A stretch of DNA of 64,000 bases from contig JTDE01000100.1 of NCBI GenBank assembly GCA_014338405.1, positions 13,474 to 77,473 of the forward strand, read 5' to 3'. Below, piece after piece: positions 36,401-51,400 of this stretch. The stretch's first letter is position 1; every line of letters starts with the position of its first letter. The notes under the pieces were generated by a model. That model searched no databases, was not told the origin of the DNA, and saw only the letters and a program-made list of their open reading frames with translations. Source of the DNA: Paragonimus skrjabini miyazakii (taxonomy: Eukaryota > Platyhelminthes > Trematoda > Plagiorchiida > Troglotrematidae). Made by a program: the position numbers and the translations under genes.

Positions 36401-39400
36401 ATCAACCGAATCACCCTGAGAAGTGGGACAACGGTCACATTGCTTACTTCAGTGCAGTTTGAAACTACGATTAGACATATGCACAAAATTAGCTGCTCAC
36501 TTGTAGTTTACAAGTTCCGATAAGTTTTCAGTGAAATGAAATTGCCGACTGCCAGTTAACATCTTAATGCACACGTGATGTTTGGGCATCCTTAGTGTGG
36601 CCAACCAGTGAACACAAAATGTCACACAAGAAATACTCGATAACAGTTCACAATTAACGACTTCCATTGTTCATCTTCCTCAAGTTCACACAGTTTGGTC
36701 AGTTCAGCCGACTGGACTACATCAGATGATTGGTTAATCGGTTGAATTAACACGTCTGGAGATTGACGCCTCAGGCGTTCTCTTTTATTTTCTGTTAAAT
36801 CTTAAATAACAGCCCTCATTTTGAAAACGCGGGCAAGATCATTGATAATGTGCTAGTAGGAAGGGATCGCTGACTGAGTTACTTGAACGCTGTTGTCAAG
36901 ATTTGTCCCTTAATCCACGTAAACAATGTGGTTATAACCAAATCCTGATTTACCGGATACGTACGTGAAACAGTAAACATTAATGTGCTTTGACTAAGCC
37001 ACGTTTACATTATGTACTTCTGTTTGCACTCCATAATCTTCCGTACTCTACATCCATCAATAAAGCACAGGGTGATTCCTGTAAGGTGCGTGATGGTCAC
37101 CAGTCGTAATCATCAAGAAGTCACTGAGAGCAAACTCAGATGCTTCCTTTGTTGGCAGAGAATGGATACTTTTATTTCGTTGAAGAAATGTAGAGACATG
37201 CTAACCATTGTGTGAGCATGCTGCTATGTGTATAGTTGCATGACTGACTGTTAAAGGTGCCGGTACACACATTGTCAACACAGCAAAATCCCATTTTGAA
37301 CAGTGACATGGTTGATGCGTGCTATCTAGTATACATGTCAGTAAGATTGACAGGTTCAGTATTCGTCTTTAGTTCAATCATCATCACTGGGTACAAGCAT
37401 GAATTACAGTGCACCACAAGTGTGAAAGCAAAGTATGCCTATCCCACTTTTCTTCATGGGCTAACAACCATTGCTTACTCTCGGCAAGTTAGGAGATTTT
37501 ATGAGCAAGTCTGTCCCAATTATTTCTATTTTGTTCCAATCATGTTGAGTCAAATTATTCATACTGAAGTTCACATATCCATAGATAGCGCTGTGACTTT
37601 CTACATCTGAACAGATTTACTAGCAAAAATGAACGAATTCTAATTTAGACGAATGTACGACGTTTTGCAGTCGATGAATCGGCAGATTTGCATTCGAAAT
37701 GTATTGTCTACTGGACTGAAAATTATCTTCAGCTGCTACGCAAATGAGATGGATTTCAAACGTCGCGTATTCAATCGATTTTTTTCGCAGAATTTACTAA
37801 TGAATGGTGTTGAAGGGACGTTACAGAGTTTTTTTCCTCCGGTCATTTCCCGACTATGGGAGCTTCAAAAATGATACATGACATACAACATATTCTGTTA
37901 CTAAGAAGACAACCAAACTTTTTAAAGTGAACAGATTACAGGGCTTATCACATGGAAAGATTTCCACGTTAGACCACTAAGTTACATTCACTTGAGCCGC
38001 ACAGGTTCCTTGGTTCAACCAATAAATTAGAATTACTGGACTCGAAACTTCTTACAGGCTAATGTACATTAGCTCCATTCAAACAGTGCTCGACGTGGAT
38101 ATTCCCTACTCTGGTAATGATCGAAAACCAGCCGTTTCAAAAACTAAACAACGCCGTTCATTCGTCTAAATTAGAATTCGTTCATTTTTGCTAGTAAATC
38201 TGTTCAGATGTAGAAAGTCACAGCGCTATCTATGGATATGTGAACTTCAGTATGAATAATTTGACTCAACATGATTGGAACAAAATGAATATAATTGGGA
38301 CAGACTTGCTCATAAAATCTCCTAACTTGCTGAGAGTAAGCAGTGGTTGTTAGCCCATGAAGAAAAGTGGGATAGGCATACTTTGCTTTCACACTTGTAG
38401 TGCACTGTAATTCATGTTTGTACCCAATGATGATTGAACCAAAGAGGGACATCGAGACGGACAACCTCATACAACCATGATCCTACCAAGAGTATCGGAA
38501 AAAATTGGGAAATTTGTGGATGATAAAATAAAATACTTCTCATGGCCGATTGTTTGCACGTGTGTGTGGTGTCACAAACTTCACCAGTGTAGTGCTTCCG
38601 GACGTCTTCAAAGACGTGTGTGGAAGAACCACAGCCTGAAGCCGAGTGCTAAACTCTTCGTCTACCGCTCAATGGTGCTGTCTATACTGCTGTACGGCAG
38701 TGAAACGTGGACAGTGTATCAGCGAAATGTGCGCTATCTGAGCCGCTTTCATTTGCAATGTTTAAGATGTATATTGGATATTCGGTGGTCGGACATGGTT
38801 TCTAACACTGAAGTACTGCGGCGAGTGGAGATGAACGGGATGGAAGCCTTGCTGATGTTGAATCAGCTTCGCTGGCTGGGTCATGTCCGTCGGATGGGCG
38901 ATGACCATATGCCGTTGCAGGTGTTGTATGGACAACTGAGATCGGGCAAGCGAAATCTTGGTGGTCAAAAACAGAGATACTAGGATGCTGTGCAAGTAAG
39001 TCTGTCATGTTGCAATAATGATCTTAGATGTTGGAAAGACTTAGCGTTGAACCGGACTGCCTGGAGGAATATGATTCGGACGGACGTCCGCGAGTTCAAC
39101 GAGCAGTTATTGCGCGGCCGAAAACGAAAGCGCGCGGTACGCAAAGGAACCATCCGTGCCGTAGGTCGTGGTGACATGATTATATGGCGTTGCGATGTAT
39201 GCGGCCGCGAATGCGCTGGCCGCCTTGGGTTAATGAGTCACCAGCGTACTCATAGTGCACCGTCGGCGAAGAGACGACAAGTACGCTAGGCTCAGGTAGG
39301 TCATATCAGCATATCCATTCTACTTCTGTTAACTATTGCATCGACCAAGACCATGGTCATTTGGCAACTAATCCGCTCCTCTTTTCAGATACTGGGGTGT

Positions 39401-42400
39401 CTGTGATCTTCTACCTGCCATTTTCTTAAGCTTTTTTGGTGTACTGAATGATGAATCGTCTGTCTGATCTTTTCGTAGTTCAACTTTGAGTTTTGTTTTT
39501 CAACTTTATCCTTTCCGGAATGCACTAGCATGCACTCGTATACAGAAATGCTTCTTGTATTACATTTTACATATCTTTCTTCCTAGTATAGATCTTGTCA
39601 GTGCAGTCTCTCTCTATTTATTTTCCGAGAGGTGAGGGTTTCCTCTTCGTGTTAGCCATTCAGTTGGCTAACCAGTATTGGCCGGCTGGACACAAAAGTT
39701 TCACTCACACACCTACTGGTCTTATTCATTCGGGTTTACACCGAATACGTGGTGTGTGAGTGGAACCGCAAATGGTGCAGTGCAAGCCACTTGGAGTGAT
39801 GGTTTAAAGAGCAGGCGTCCTTTGGCTTCGGTCACTGTGACAGGATAATTTGTTACGAGTGCCGCCAACCAACACACACAGTCGAATAACGTGCGTAACC
39901 ACATTTGTTGATTGCACGACAATTAGTGGCGGTCACTGAAACTGCTTGCAAAAACTTCCCTCAACCTTAAGTAAAGCATTTGCGGGTGCGTATTCGTTCG
40001 CTGGCCAACATGGGGGAAGTAGATGTTCACCGCTTCTCAGGTTGCCAGTTGGGCGAACATTTTCTGAAAACCTCTCTCACTGCTTTCTGGAGCCGTGTTG
40101 GATACTTGTTTGCTTGGTGGCCAGCCGCAGACGGTTGTTTCAATTTAGCTTATGACAAAATAAAGCGTAACAGTCGAGGAACGTAAGAGATTACCCTATA
40201 TAATTTGTTGAGGATTCATTTTAGCCTAGAGTGTGATAATCGCTGACTACTGAACTCACGATAACATGTACTGTTATTCCTAAAATTTCATTGTTTGGTT
40301 TGAACAGTCTGACAGCGCCAATTTCAGTTCGCGGTCAGCAGGTGGCACGGCAGCAAATACACTATGAGGGTATAGCTTGAAGAATGAACTTCTCCGCCGG
40401 ATACTGGAAAGTGAGGAAGCACTAAAATGAAGGATTTAGCACAAGTAGTCTGCTCTATTCATTGGAAAAGATTGTGTTTGGTATATACCCCACTTGCTGG
40501 TATGAAATTTGGATGATTTCGACAGACACATGCGAAGATTCTTGTTTACCAGTTTTTTCGTCAGTTCCGTCGGGTAACACACCAGTTTATTGATCAGGAA
40601 AATCTACGTAAATCTGTACGAACACAAAATCACGTGACTTGATCAATTGACGAAAGCCAGTACTCCCAGTCACTAAGTTTGATTTGAGAGTAGATAATTA
40701 CAGTGAGAGAAAAAAAGAAACCGTTTTTCGGAAGCTAACCGTTGAGAAACCACCAAAGCATCAAAATGTTGATCGATTGAGGTGGCGCTTGACCGTTTCA
40801 GTTTGCACGAACAAATTTGATACTGCTTGTGCTTGTCATGTGGGTACTCAATATTCCCAAGCTGGACGATGGTCTTGAACTTTCTCAGGCAGCTGTCTTG
40901 TTGCAAAGCCAGCCTGACTAGGTCCCAAAGAACGGCTTAAATAGTGTAACGTGGTATAAAGAGAACAACAAACAACAACGAAAGGAAAGTATTCTTTTCA
41001 AGGCCAATTCAAAACATTTACAGCAGTTTCTTTCCCGTGCAATTGCAAACGTTGCTGGGGCCATCCGGACCAGTGAGATTAAGCCGTGGGTGATATGCAG
41101 CCGAGTGCAAAAATTGTCATCTGCACCCATAGTGAGTAACTGGTATAAAGCCCATAGCTCCCTGGCCTGAATTCATGTGCTTTACTCCCAAATTATGGTG
41201 TAAAGTGACCATTCATTCAAAGGCTTCAGTCAACAACTATGTCGTGTTCTATAAAGTTTACACTCAAACAAACACTCCACGAGTGGCTTTACCCTTATTC
41301 AGATTCACAATTAGGAAAAGTGAGAAAAAGTAGCAGGCAGTCAATCTAGCGGAGTCCTTTAAAACGACGTGTGAATAGATATAAGTTTCTGTTAGAGATA
41401 TTCAGGTTCACATTCTACTGAGTCCACGCACAACAAAAAAGCAAAAGCCAACTTTCATAAAACTCACTTCCACATCTGAAACTTCATCATAAACCAAATT
41501 TAACGCCAACAGTTCTTCTAAACGCTGACGTTTTTCCACGCACACGTCTCTAAGACCAGCATACTGTTTGTCTATAGTGGCTTGAATCAGTTGTAGCACG
41601 CGAGCACGTTTGTCCAACTGTTTTATACGTGCCCGGATTTCACGCTTTCGGCTGCTCACAGGTGGTTCCACAACAACCGAACTTCTGTTGTGCTCCAGGT
41701 TTAAAACATTACGTTTGATTTGTGCCAGCTGATCACTGAGGTTGGCAGATTCTTCTTTAGTCTGACGCAATAGATCAGCGGTTTGAGCATCTTTGGGGTC
41801 AGGGTATATGGCGAAAGAATAGTCGTTACAGGGAGTGAGGTTGCCTTTCACATGAAACATGTAAACTCTTCTGAAAATGTATCGGGCAAACGCATGAAAA
41901 TTAGCAGGTTATACCTCACTTAGTCAAACTGAATAACCAAAGGTCAGTTTATATACACTGAATGGTAATCTTTTCGTCACAAACTATCTTAGTAGTCCCC
42001 AGAAATAGTGGTACGAATTTTGGTCGGTAGTAGATAACTAGAGAGTAAGCGTCAGATTTGTAACAACCGGCAGAACCGATCCAAAATTCGTATATTTTTC
42101 TGGCCTTTGCATAAATGACTATGACAGGAGTTCAGAACAGTTTTCATTCCAGAATATTTAATCATAGCTGAAGTTGAGTGGAACACAGGGCCAGTAAAAA
42201 CAAAATCACTTAGATATATTCATAAAGACAAAGCACACCTTTTGAGGGGAACAGCTATTTCATATTTGTTCAACTATGTAGTGTTGATGCCTACAAATGA
42301 AATGTAAAAACTGACCAACATCAGCCATCATTGGGAGTGTTTTGACCAAAGAAGATGACGCTGGCAAATTGTATATGTGACCCTTATTCTTGATGTTGTT

Positions 42401-45400
42401 TGCAATAACCCTGGAGATTAATACAGAACCGACGGTCCGCACAAGGTTGAAGCCACTGTAGCGGTAATATGTACAAACTGATAAGCCAGATTGTCAAGAG
42501 CTTGAACCTGAATTTTTTTGACTGGTAACCTATTGGTTTAGACGTCCCACTAGCATTTGACCAATATATAATTCTGCTTGGTACATGACAATGAACACCT
42601 TAGTTTTGCCCACTTTTAACTTATTATCACTTCCGAATTAATTAGCTGAATTACAAAACACTGGATGGAAATCTGACTGGTTATCGTACGTATAAAATTG
42701 GCCAGCGATTTGACACTCGAAGGGCATCTAAAACTTGCTATGACTTACAAGTCACCTAGTTTAACCTGATCATTGAGTTCACATTGAAAAGCTTACAGCG
42801 AAGCTTATCACCAACAATCAGCAGTTTACATTTCTTTGTCATCCATCACTTGGGATTTGTTTACGTACCAACGTTGTTTCACCATTCGGCCAACTTTTCG
42901 AATAAGTTATACAGTCCCTGGTTTGTAGAGGCAGTATCTACTAATGATCAGTAATCACTCAATTGTGTGCAGAAAAACATTTATTAGACCTAGTCCGATT
43001 TGGCATCCATTGAGCGCTGAAGTGTTCGTTTACTTCAAAATAATTTTGTTGTTCTTATTGAGGCACATTTTGTTACACCTCGTTAAATCCATTATACGAT
43101 GTGTAGGTGCATCTGTGACTAAGTTAACCAGACAATAGGGTATGAATCGACGAAAAACAAACATTTCAGCACCTATCATACGTCTACGGAATCTGGTCCC
43201 GCTCAGCAAGTCCGTTTGTACGCACTAATAGATCTGATATGTTACTCATCACTGTCGCGGATATGCATATATATACAAATCGTCCAACAACTGTTGATCC
43301 GAAACCAAAATCCGGAGGCGTAACTGCTTCAGGATACTTCCAACTGAACCAAAGACAGGCGTGGTAACCGAATCAGACTAACCGACGACCCAAACAAACC
43401 ACATTGATGCTAGTTGACAAAGTGGTGCACGCCTGTTTCAAGTGAGGCCCCTTGGCAACATCGTCACTGTTTCGATCACTACGGTCAACGGTCTATAGCA
43501 TCTAGCTGTTGACAAATTTTTGTGTTTAAAAGGCACCGCCGGACTGAAAATTAGAATGTAACAATGAAAGAGCAAACGGATAATATAAAAATGCAGTATA
43601 TTATCAGAAGTGATTGATGACATCCTAACGTTTTCATCAAATGTTGGGTATTACAAACCTCTATTCATGAACAAAATAGGTTTATATGCTAGCGGAAGTG
43701 TAAGAGAAAATTAGCAATATTCTTATGACAAACGAGATGCATCATCATTTGCCGTGAGGTTTGTAGCAAAACTTACGGCCCGTGGCCTAAGGTTTTATAG
43801 CCGTGTTAATAAAACGGCTTATTTTTCAAATTTTTCGATGTTTCCGTTCAGCCGTGTTGTTTCCGTTCAGATCAGAATTTAAACCATTTTAACCGTACGC
43901 AAAAGGCAACTCTCAGCGTCATCGAGATCGTTATGAACAGCTCACGCATTTAGTGCACTATACTGAAGACAACATTTGCATATGCCCAGGTTTGTTGGCC
44001 AACACGATTAGCTTGAGATAAACAGCATTTGATTGAGGCAGCAATGCAAAACTGAATATTCAGCAGAATGGCTGCGTGTTCACTAAGTACGTGTGGTTGC
44101 TGAGAAGTAGTGTTACTAAACAGTTATGTAATACTCGCTGCTGTGCGATACATGTGTGATGAATTATTTACGATTTTAACGGGCACAAACCATTCGTTTG
44201 TTGGTATATGGTACTATAAGCAATTGATCACAGACAGACTACAGGCAAGTGTAACTATTTCTTCCCACAAAGGCAAAATTTTGCTTTTTCCTTTTTCCTA
44301 GGGGTAATAACCCTAGACGGAGATCAGTAGAATTGATGTTCATTTTGCTATAAAATTGCTCCAGTTAATAGTTCTTTAACAATGCTTACACTGCATTCGC
44401 TACTCCTGTTCTCCAACGTCCGAATATTTTTTTTCGACATTTGAATTTGCGAACTCGGTTCAAAAGTCACTCATGGTGCACAACCACTGTTGTTCACTTT
44501 CAACCACGTCAAGTCACGGAAGAAAATTACACAAATACTTTCTTTTTCTATTAAGTGCTTGCACGACTGAGCTTCAGGTGCGTCAGACTAATTTCAAGTT
44601 TGTTATCCTGCCTTGTGTGCGATTTGTTAGGCTTTCAAATGCGTAACAGATTTGATGAACTCACACCATCTGATTTTATATAAGCAAGGCCACGCGAATT
44701 ACAAATGAAGTATGTCGGTTCTTGTAACGTAGCGGAACAGCTAACCATTCTTTCAGTCGGACAGAACATTCACATAAAATCAGAACAAGGATAGCTGTCT
44801 TGTCATTTACATCATATTCTCCTCCAATACTGTCCGTCAGCCGAAACTCACTGTCTTCATTACACGACTGGCTGATACTCATACTCAACTGTCATGATAG
44901 CACGGAAATTAAACCTAAATTAAGGAGAAGAAGAATGGGACCAAACTCGAAGAGCACATATAACATCTCACAACCAATCAAATAAATTAACAATGAGAAT
45001 ATGTCACTGCCCACAAGAGCAGCGCCGTGGGGTTCAATATCCAACTTTGTAAGCTGTCATTATTTGAATGCTACTCATTCAAACAAGCACAACATTCATG
45101 CTAGAAATTCCAAATGGTGACGATCCAGTCGAATGCATCATGCCGAAGTCTGTAAGACACGTGGATCCCAGTTCGAAGGAGCCTACAATGACCATTCACA
45201 GAATACTCTCTTCCGTCACCTGAGCAGAGGCTCTAATCGTCCACGTCTAATATTGAGCTGGCGACTACGAAAATAGTGGAGCGGACAAAAAATTAACCGC
45301 ATGTTTACTGGGGCATAGCTTTTGAACATATACACTAGTGAACAGTAAATAACTGGACCGGATCGATAATTGTCACCGGCTATTATCTGCTAAGTCCAGG

Positions 45401-48400
45401 ATTTAGTCACCCGCCAATGGTATCCTGATGTATAAGAACACGTTTTAACTGGACCATTATCAGCTCAATTCCGATTGTTGCTGATAATTCGGCCAGATTA
45501 TGGATTTTACATTCAACTGTACTTCCCATCTATAACACGATTATACTTTTAAAGGCGAGTAGGTGGATCACTACACCTTTGAACGGAAGGCTTCATCGAC
45601 GTAGCTCTCGTGAAGCGTGTGACGAGTGCACCGACATTTCGCACGGATTCACCTGGTTGAGTGTTTGGTCAGGGCTCACTTGGGAACCACGCATCAGTAA
45701 TCAGAATATATTCTATAACGATTGTACAACTCCGGTCACCGACTAACGAAAGGTTCACTCTTGTTGTGGGACATTGTAATTATGAAAATCGGTCACATAC
45801 TCGAAGTTTGTTTTTGCGATGTTTACTTACGCTGGGAGAGAGCTGATTACTACCAACATGTTTGCATGATATGGCAATTCATTTCAATGCCAATAATTCC
45901 GTAATTCTTTTGATTATTTGTTCAAAAGGTTGCTCTCAAGAGACTTCATAGTCCTTCTACTTCAGTGGGCATTTATCAGGTTATCGGTTAGACTTATACG
46001 AGGTACCGCTTTTAGCAGAAGGAACTCTATCATGTTCGAAGAACTCAAGTGAACATAAATCATATAAAAATGAGGATATCTTTCCAAAGAAGGGTGTGTT
46101 CTGTAACCCTTCGATTGTATGAGTGAAAGAAGTTATGTTCCAGCCAGTATTGACATGCACCGATCTCTATCCAGTTTTATCTTTTATAAGATGTCGGCAG
46201 AAGTTGGAAATTAGTAAAAAGCTGACGCACAGCTGATAGATTCATGTGTACTATCCCCATGTATATCTTGATTGTTTTGATAACTTTATCACTTCTATCC
46301 TAGGTCTTTAGGATACTTTCACCTAAGCATATAAAGCACCATAGTTCACGTAACAAGCGACGACTGCACAACCTTCCATATACTTCGGACAGTAGAATGT
46401 TTCGCGAGTAAATGCTACAATCCGTTAACCATTGCTCATTTTAGTTTAGATCCAATTAACATGCTTATTGCAGCAATGTTTCAACAATGTAGCAGCTCGT
46501 AAGTTTAAGTGGTTTTTGTTTTGTCCTTCTACAGGCAAAATTTTTTCTTCAACTAATTTTGAGACCATTCAAGTGAAACCTTCCAGACATTTAGAAGATT
46601 CACAGGGCGTTACTGGCGAACTGTTTAAAATTGACGTAAACAAACAATGAAGCATTTGTGTCAGTTCCCTCATTGCAAAATGTACTCATAGAACCAAAAA
46701 CCTGCCCTTCTTGAAGAAGGGTATTTGTAAGAACTTTGCTTAATTCGTGCGCCAGTCTTCATGATAATCTCTTGTTATTTCATTAAGAGTGGTAGTGGAT
46801 GCAGTTTACGTAGTCCGGATTTGTTACACAACGGCAAGAGTAAACTCACATCCAACCAACGCGTAAGGTTGTGCGAAGTTGATAAACTAGGAGAAACCAA
46901 GTTCAATTTTAACATTTCCACTAAATTTGCGAATAGTAGCTATGCCAATCCAAATTATTATCCAAAGGAAATAATACATAGCATTAATTAATTGATGGTT
47001 GTTTTCGACAAAGAACCATACAATAGAATTCATTGGAAATTGTTGAGCCCGTGTGGCAAAGGTGAACTATCAAACTGGAATAAAAGTTGTAATTTTGACA
47101 TTACTTACTGAAATTGCGCACACTTTGAGCCAACAGACCATTGACCCTGAATTCCACATTTGCGTGTATCCGAAGTTCTGCCTTGGCTGTGGCTGTATCT
47201 CTACTTGCTCTGGATTCGAGCATGATCAAATCCTCCGTTTCCTGAAGCCACGATCTTAGTTCACCATATGTCCAATGATGATTGAAACACAAGTGTCCGA
47301 CGTCTAGTAATTGACTGCGCTTATTCAGTAAACAATCTAAATTATTTAGATCATTTCGTAGATCTAGCGAGATCTGATAAAGTTCGTCCAAAATCCGACT
47401 GGGAATTTGGAAAGGAATACCTTCATCGGTGCACAACTCCACCATCTGTGATTCTCCGCTGATTTGTTTCCGTTCACTGTTTGAGGCATTGCTTCCAGCT
47501 CTGAGTACATCAGAATGACCAGGACATTGTGAAAGCAGCATATCCGCTTCCTATACGAGATAATACAGTACACATGTGAATATAAGTAGTAATTGCTACA
47601 GATATCACTAGGCTCGAATAAAAATGAAAATTGTTTCATGGTTAACGTTCGATTACTGCTAGTAGGTATAATAGCAGTGCATACTAGTTTCATATTTTTA
47701 CAGACACCTTTGATCTACCTGGCATGGGAAAACCGAGTTTATCACTGTGGAACAGTTTATTCCCAGTGGACGTAACACAGTGCATCTGATCGTTCTCCAA
47801 TGAGGCACCGCTATGAGCATTCGTGAGAACCGCATTTTGGTGGCATTACTACCCGGGCTGTAGTCAAGTACTTTTTATGTAAGCTATATTTTCCTACATC
47901 TATGTGTGGTCTGAATTATCTAACACCGGTAACTAAGATCAATCAGGTATCTCATATTTCAAATCTTGTTAACAGATGAGAAAGTGATTTATTTGAATTA
48001 TTTCCTCGGCCTCGATCAGAGTGCGCATAAAAGAACTACCTCATAGTAACAAGGTCTTTTACAATACCCACTTTCCAAACGAAAAGGTCACTGAATACAA
48101 AAAGTAAACGATTTTTGATATACCTCCGTTCATACATACGGAACATTTTTCCTGACAGGATAGCCCCCATAGTTGTTTCAACCAGAAAAAAGGGACTACA
48201 TGGTCGTTTTATATGCGCTGGTCAGAAAGACATGATCCAGTTTCTACCTATTATTGGCGAAAGAAAACTGCTGTAAATTTCTTTGGAAGCCGTTTCATNN
48301 NNNNNNNNNNNNNNNNNNNNNNNNNNNNNNNNNNNNNNNNNNNNNNNNNNNNNNNNNNNNNNNNNNNNNNNNNNNNNNNNNNNNNNNNNNNNNNNNNNTC

Positions 48401-51400
48401 GGGGCACTTGGTTTAGTTTATAGTCGATAACTATACATGAATCCGCCAAACGCTATAAGTTTTAAGAAGACATTCTGTTTATCATTTCGTTATCAATCCG
48501 GAGTAGACGTCCTGAATCAGGTAAAATAATCCTGCAGGGTACGTCAAACTGGATCACACGAAACTAATAATTATTGAGACCCTCTAAAAAGATTCCCAGA
48601 GGGTCTCATTAAAAATAATGTCCCTGAAGGATGTTTGAAAAATGAATTAATAATAAGTTTTCGGGGATTTGGTTAAGTTCATGTTGGACATCACCCACAA
48701 TTGATCGCAGTTGTCACATTCTCATCAACTTCCCAGTCGGCCTCTTTCAAAAAGAAGTACTAGATTTGAGTTTCGCTCTCACTAGAGCTCGTTCATGAAG
48801 CAACCGTGTTCAACGTTGAATCAAGAATGTGTTTGTGGATGAGTTTTGTAACTCAAATGTTCAAAACATAAGGGATTTTTCCGCTCACATTTGAATTATT
48901 GTCTAGACATGTGGCGCGCCTTCGAGTCTGACAATATATTACCGCAAGCTGTGGAAGTAAATCTGATCTCACTTTCATACATAGCCCAATGTGTTTTAAA
49001 AATAGCTTATTGCCTTATAACGAAAACAGGGAGAATAGAGGCAATGTGAAGTTTGTTAATACAAGACTGTGTGTGTAGTATTTGTTCCTTCGGGATTTTA
49101 AGCTGACGGTATTTTACCTGTAACATTATCACTATTTTTATTCTATGATTTCTTTAAAAATATTCAAAAGGCTAAACGGTACTATCCGACTTAGTTCATA
49201 TTTTACCTCCTAGGCTATGGAGATAACAAATATGAACGCTTTCTACGGGCATTGGCCGCTTTTGCACTAATCTAATTGGTTTCTTCTGGCATAACAATTA
49301 TTCTTCCAGAGCAATTAGTGAACTTCATTTGACGAGCGGAAAAATCCCCGATTGGTGTACGAGTTACGTCGTTAGTTCGATCATGAAGTTTGGTCAGATT
49401 GTAGGAAAAAGATCATCCATTCGTACATATTGTGAGATTATTGGCTTAGTGGGTAACACATCAGTCACGCAAGAACGGAAATAGAAGTGAAACTCCCGGC
49501 CCGGACAAGGGTATACACTACTGTTAGGCTCTAGTAAAAACGATGCTCGAGTCTTGTGGTTCTATCCAAAGAGGTCTATCCGAAAGGCTCATCTGAATAG
49601 AAAGGCTACGAATTAATCTAAATCTCCGAACCTCTGTTAGATATTAGGTAAAATGAAAAAAATGATTGGCTTGGCCATTTTGCGGCACCCGGCTTTGATT
49701 AGGTATTTGCATTGGCACCGGATTTTGTGCGACGTGATTAGTAATTTGGAGACTAAAGGATAGATTAGTAACGGAATTATGACCTCAGACTGATGAATGT
49801 CTTGTGATTAGAGATGCTGAGCTGTTTCTCTCCTGGATGTCATTTGCTTGACCTTTGTTTGTAGTGCTGTTTTTGTTTGCTCTTCGATCTAACTTATTTT
49901 GGGAAACAGACAGACTCCCTCAAAAACTGGGTGCCTGTAAAATACAGTAGACAACAGCTGTACTGTTTTTCCCTACCAACGCATCGTTTTCCGGTAAATT
50001 GATTGAGGATTGAGTTGTACACCACTCAGTTTATTCTTAGAGAAACATTGATCGAGTAAATCAGAAATGTGCTATTCAGGGCGCTACTTTGGGACTGATG
50101 TGTTTACCCATATTTCTACAATGTGTGAACGTCTTAACTTAAGTGTATGTCATTGTTTTAACCTCACTTCGTAAAAAAAGCAGTAAAGACTGTTAGATCA
50201 TAGGAAATTCTTTAGATAAACTGATGATTAGCCTGCTGTTATGCTGAAGGTTAAACTGAAATCTTGCGGAATGCCATAGCTCACAAATTAATATCCATTT
50301 GAATGGGATCGAACCACTCATTCAAAGCTAGAGAGTGTCATGATAGCTTTGGAGTACTAGTCGGTCTGCAGTGAACAAATCAATTCATAAATATCTGCCT
50401 GAGGTAGCTACAATGCTTCTCCTCGATAAGATGGCACAGCCAGATCGAGTGTCATTTAACTATCAATTGGTAGGTGGTTGCACGATTAACTAATCATTAT
50501 TCCTAATGAGTAGTAGGGGATTTTGATTTTCATATAGATTGAAAATCACTCACAATTGATCGCAGCTGTCGCATTCCCATAGACTTTCCAGTCGGCCCCT
50601 TTCGAAAAGAAGCACTAGACTCGAGTTTCGCTCTCATTAGAGCTGGTCAGTAGTGCATATTCTGGCCACTGCGGCCGGGACTGGAACCACGGCCACGCCG
50701 TTCATGAGGCAACCGTGTTTATCACTACGCCAATGACCTCACATTAGGGAATGCCACAGCTGCGATCAATTGTGGATGAGGTTCAATCTATATGAAAATC
50801 AAAACTCCCTACTACTCATCAGTAATCAAATACCACTCAACAGGTCAATGATTTCTATGAGTTCGAATTGCAGAGAAGTCCTAGTTGAGGGTCCAGCGAT
50901 TGGAGTTAACAGACAGTAACTGTGTCTCTTATCGAAGCGATCGGGCAACCTGATCATTACTCACAAGTGAGAGTGGTTGAATGTCCACATATGATAATTC
51001 GGTCGTGCCTAAGGTGAGGCGAATGACGCAGTGGTAAACACGGTTGCCTCATAAACAGCGTGACCGTGGTTCTAGTCCCGACGAGGATATGCATTACTGA
51101 CGAGCACTAATCAGAGCGAAACTCGAGTCTAGTGCTTCTGCTATTCGAAAGGGCCCGACTGGAAAGCCTATGGGAATGCGACAGCTGCGATCAATTGTGG
51201 GTGATGTTCAATCTATAATCATTATTCCTATTAAATGAGAGGTTGTGGAGGAAATTGATGACTGTCCGCATGGTTTATGACATTGAAGTGAGTGACTGGC
51301 ATCATAGGGAAGATTATGTGTTTTTATGGTGAAGTGTAAAAGTGAGTAACTGTTGTACCGCTACTGTGGGCTTCTTAGGTAAACGAAGCATTCAACTGAG

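Larger units (their letters stand above)
36342..41467 (-). other. Spectrin intron (5.1 kb) with inverted repeat and LINE
   Basis: Contains the 37.3-38.5 kb inverted repeat and the adjoining LINE fragment to 39,289. The LINE's 3' UTR probably runs beyond that. 39.3-41.4 kb has no recognisable gene; a plus-strand frame at 39,980-40,186 has no known similarity to my knowledge. Confidence 0.6.

Noticed and set aside
48222..48449. Open frames spanning the second run of N
   Set aside because: They exist only because N codons do not count as stops.
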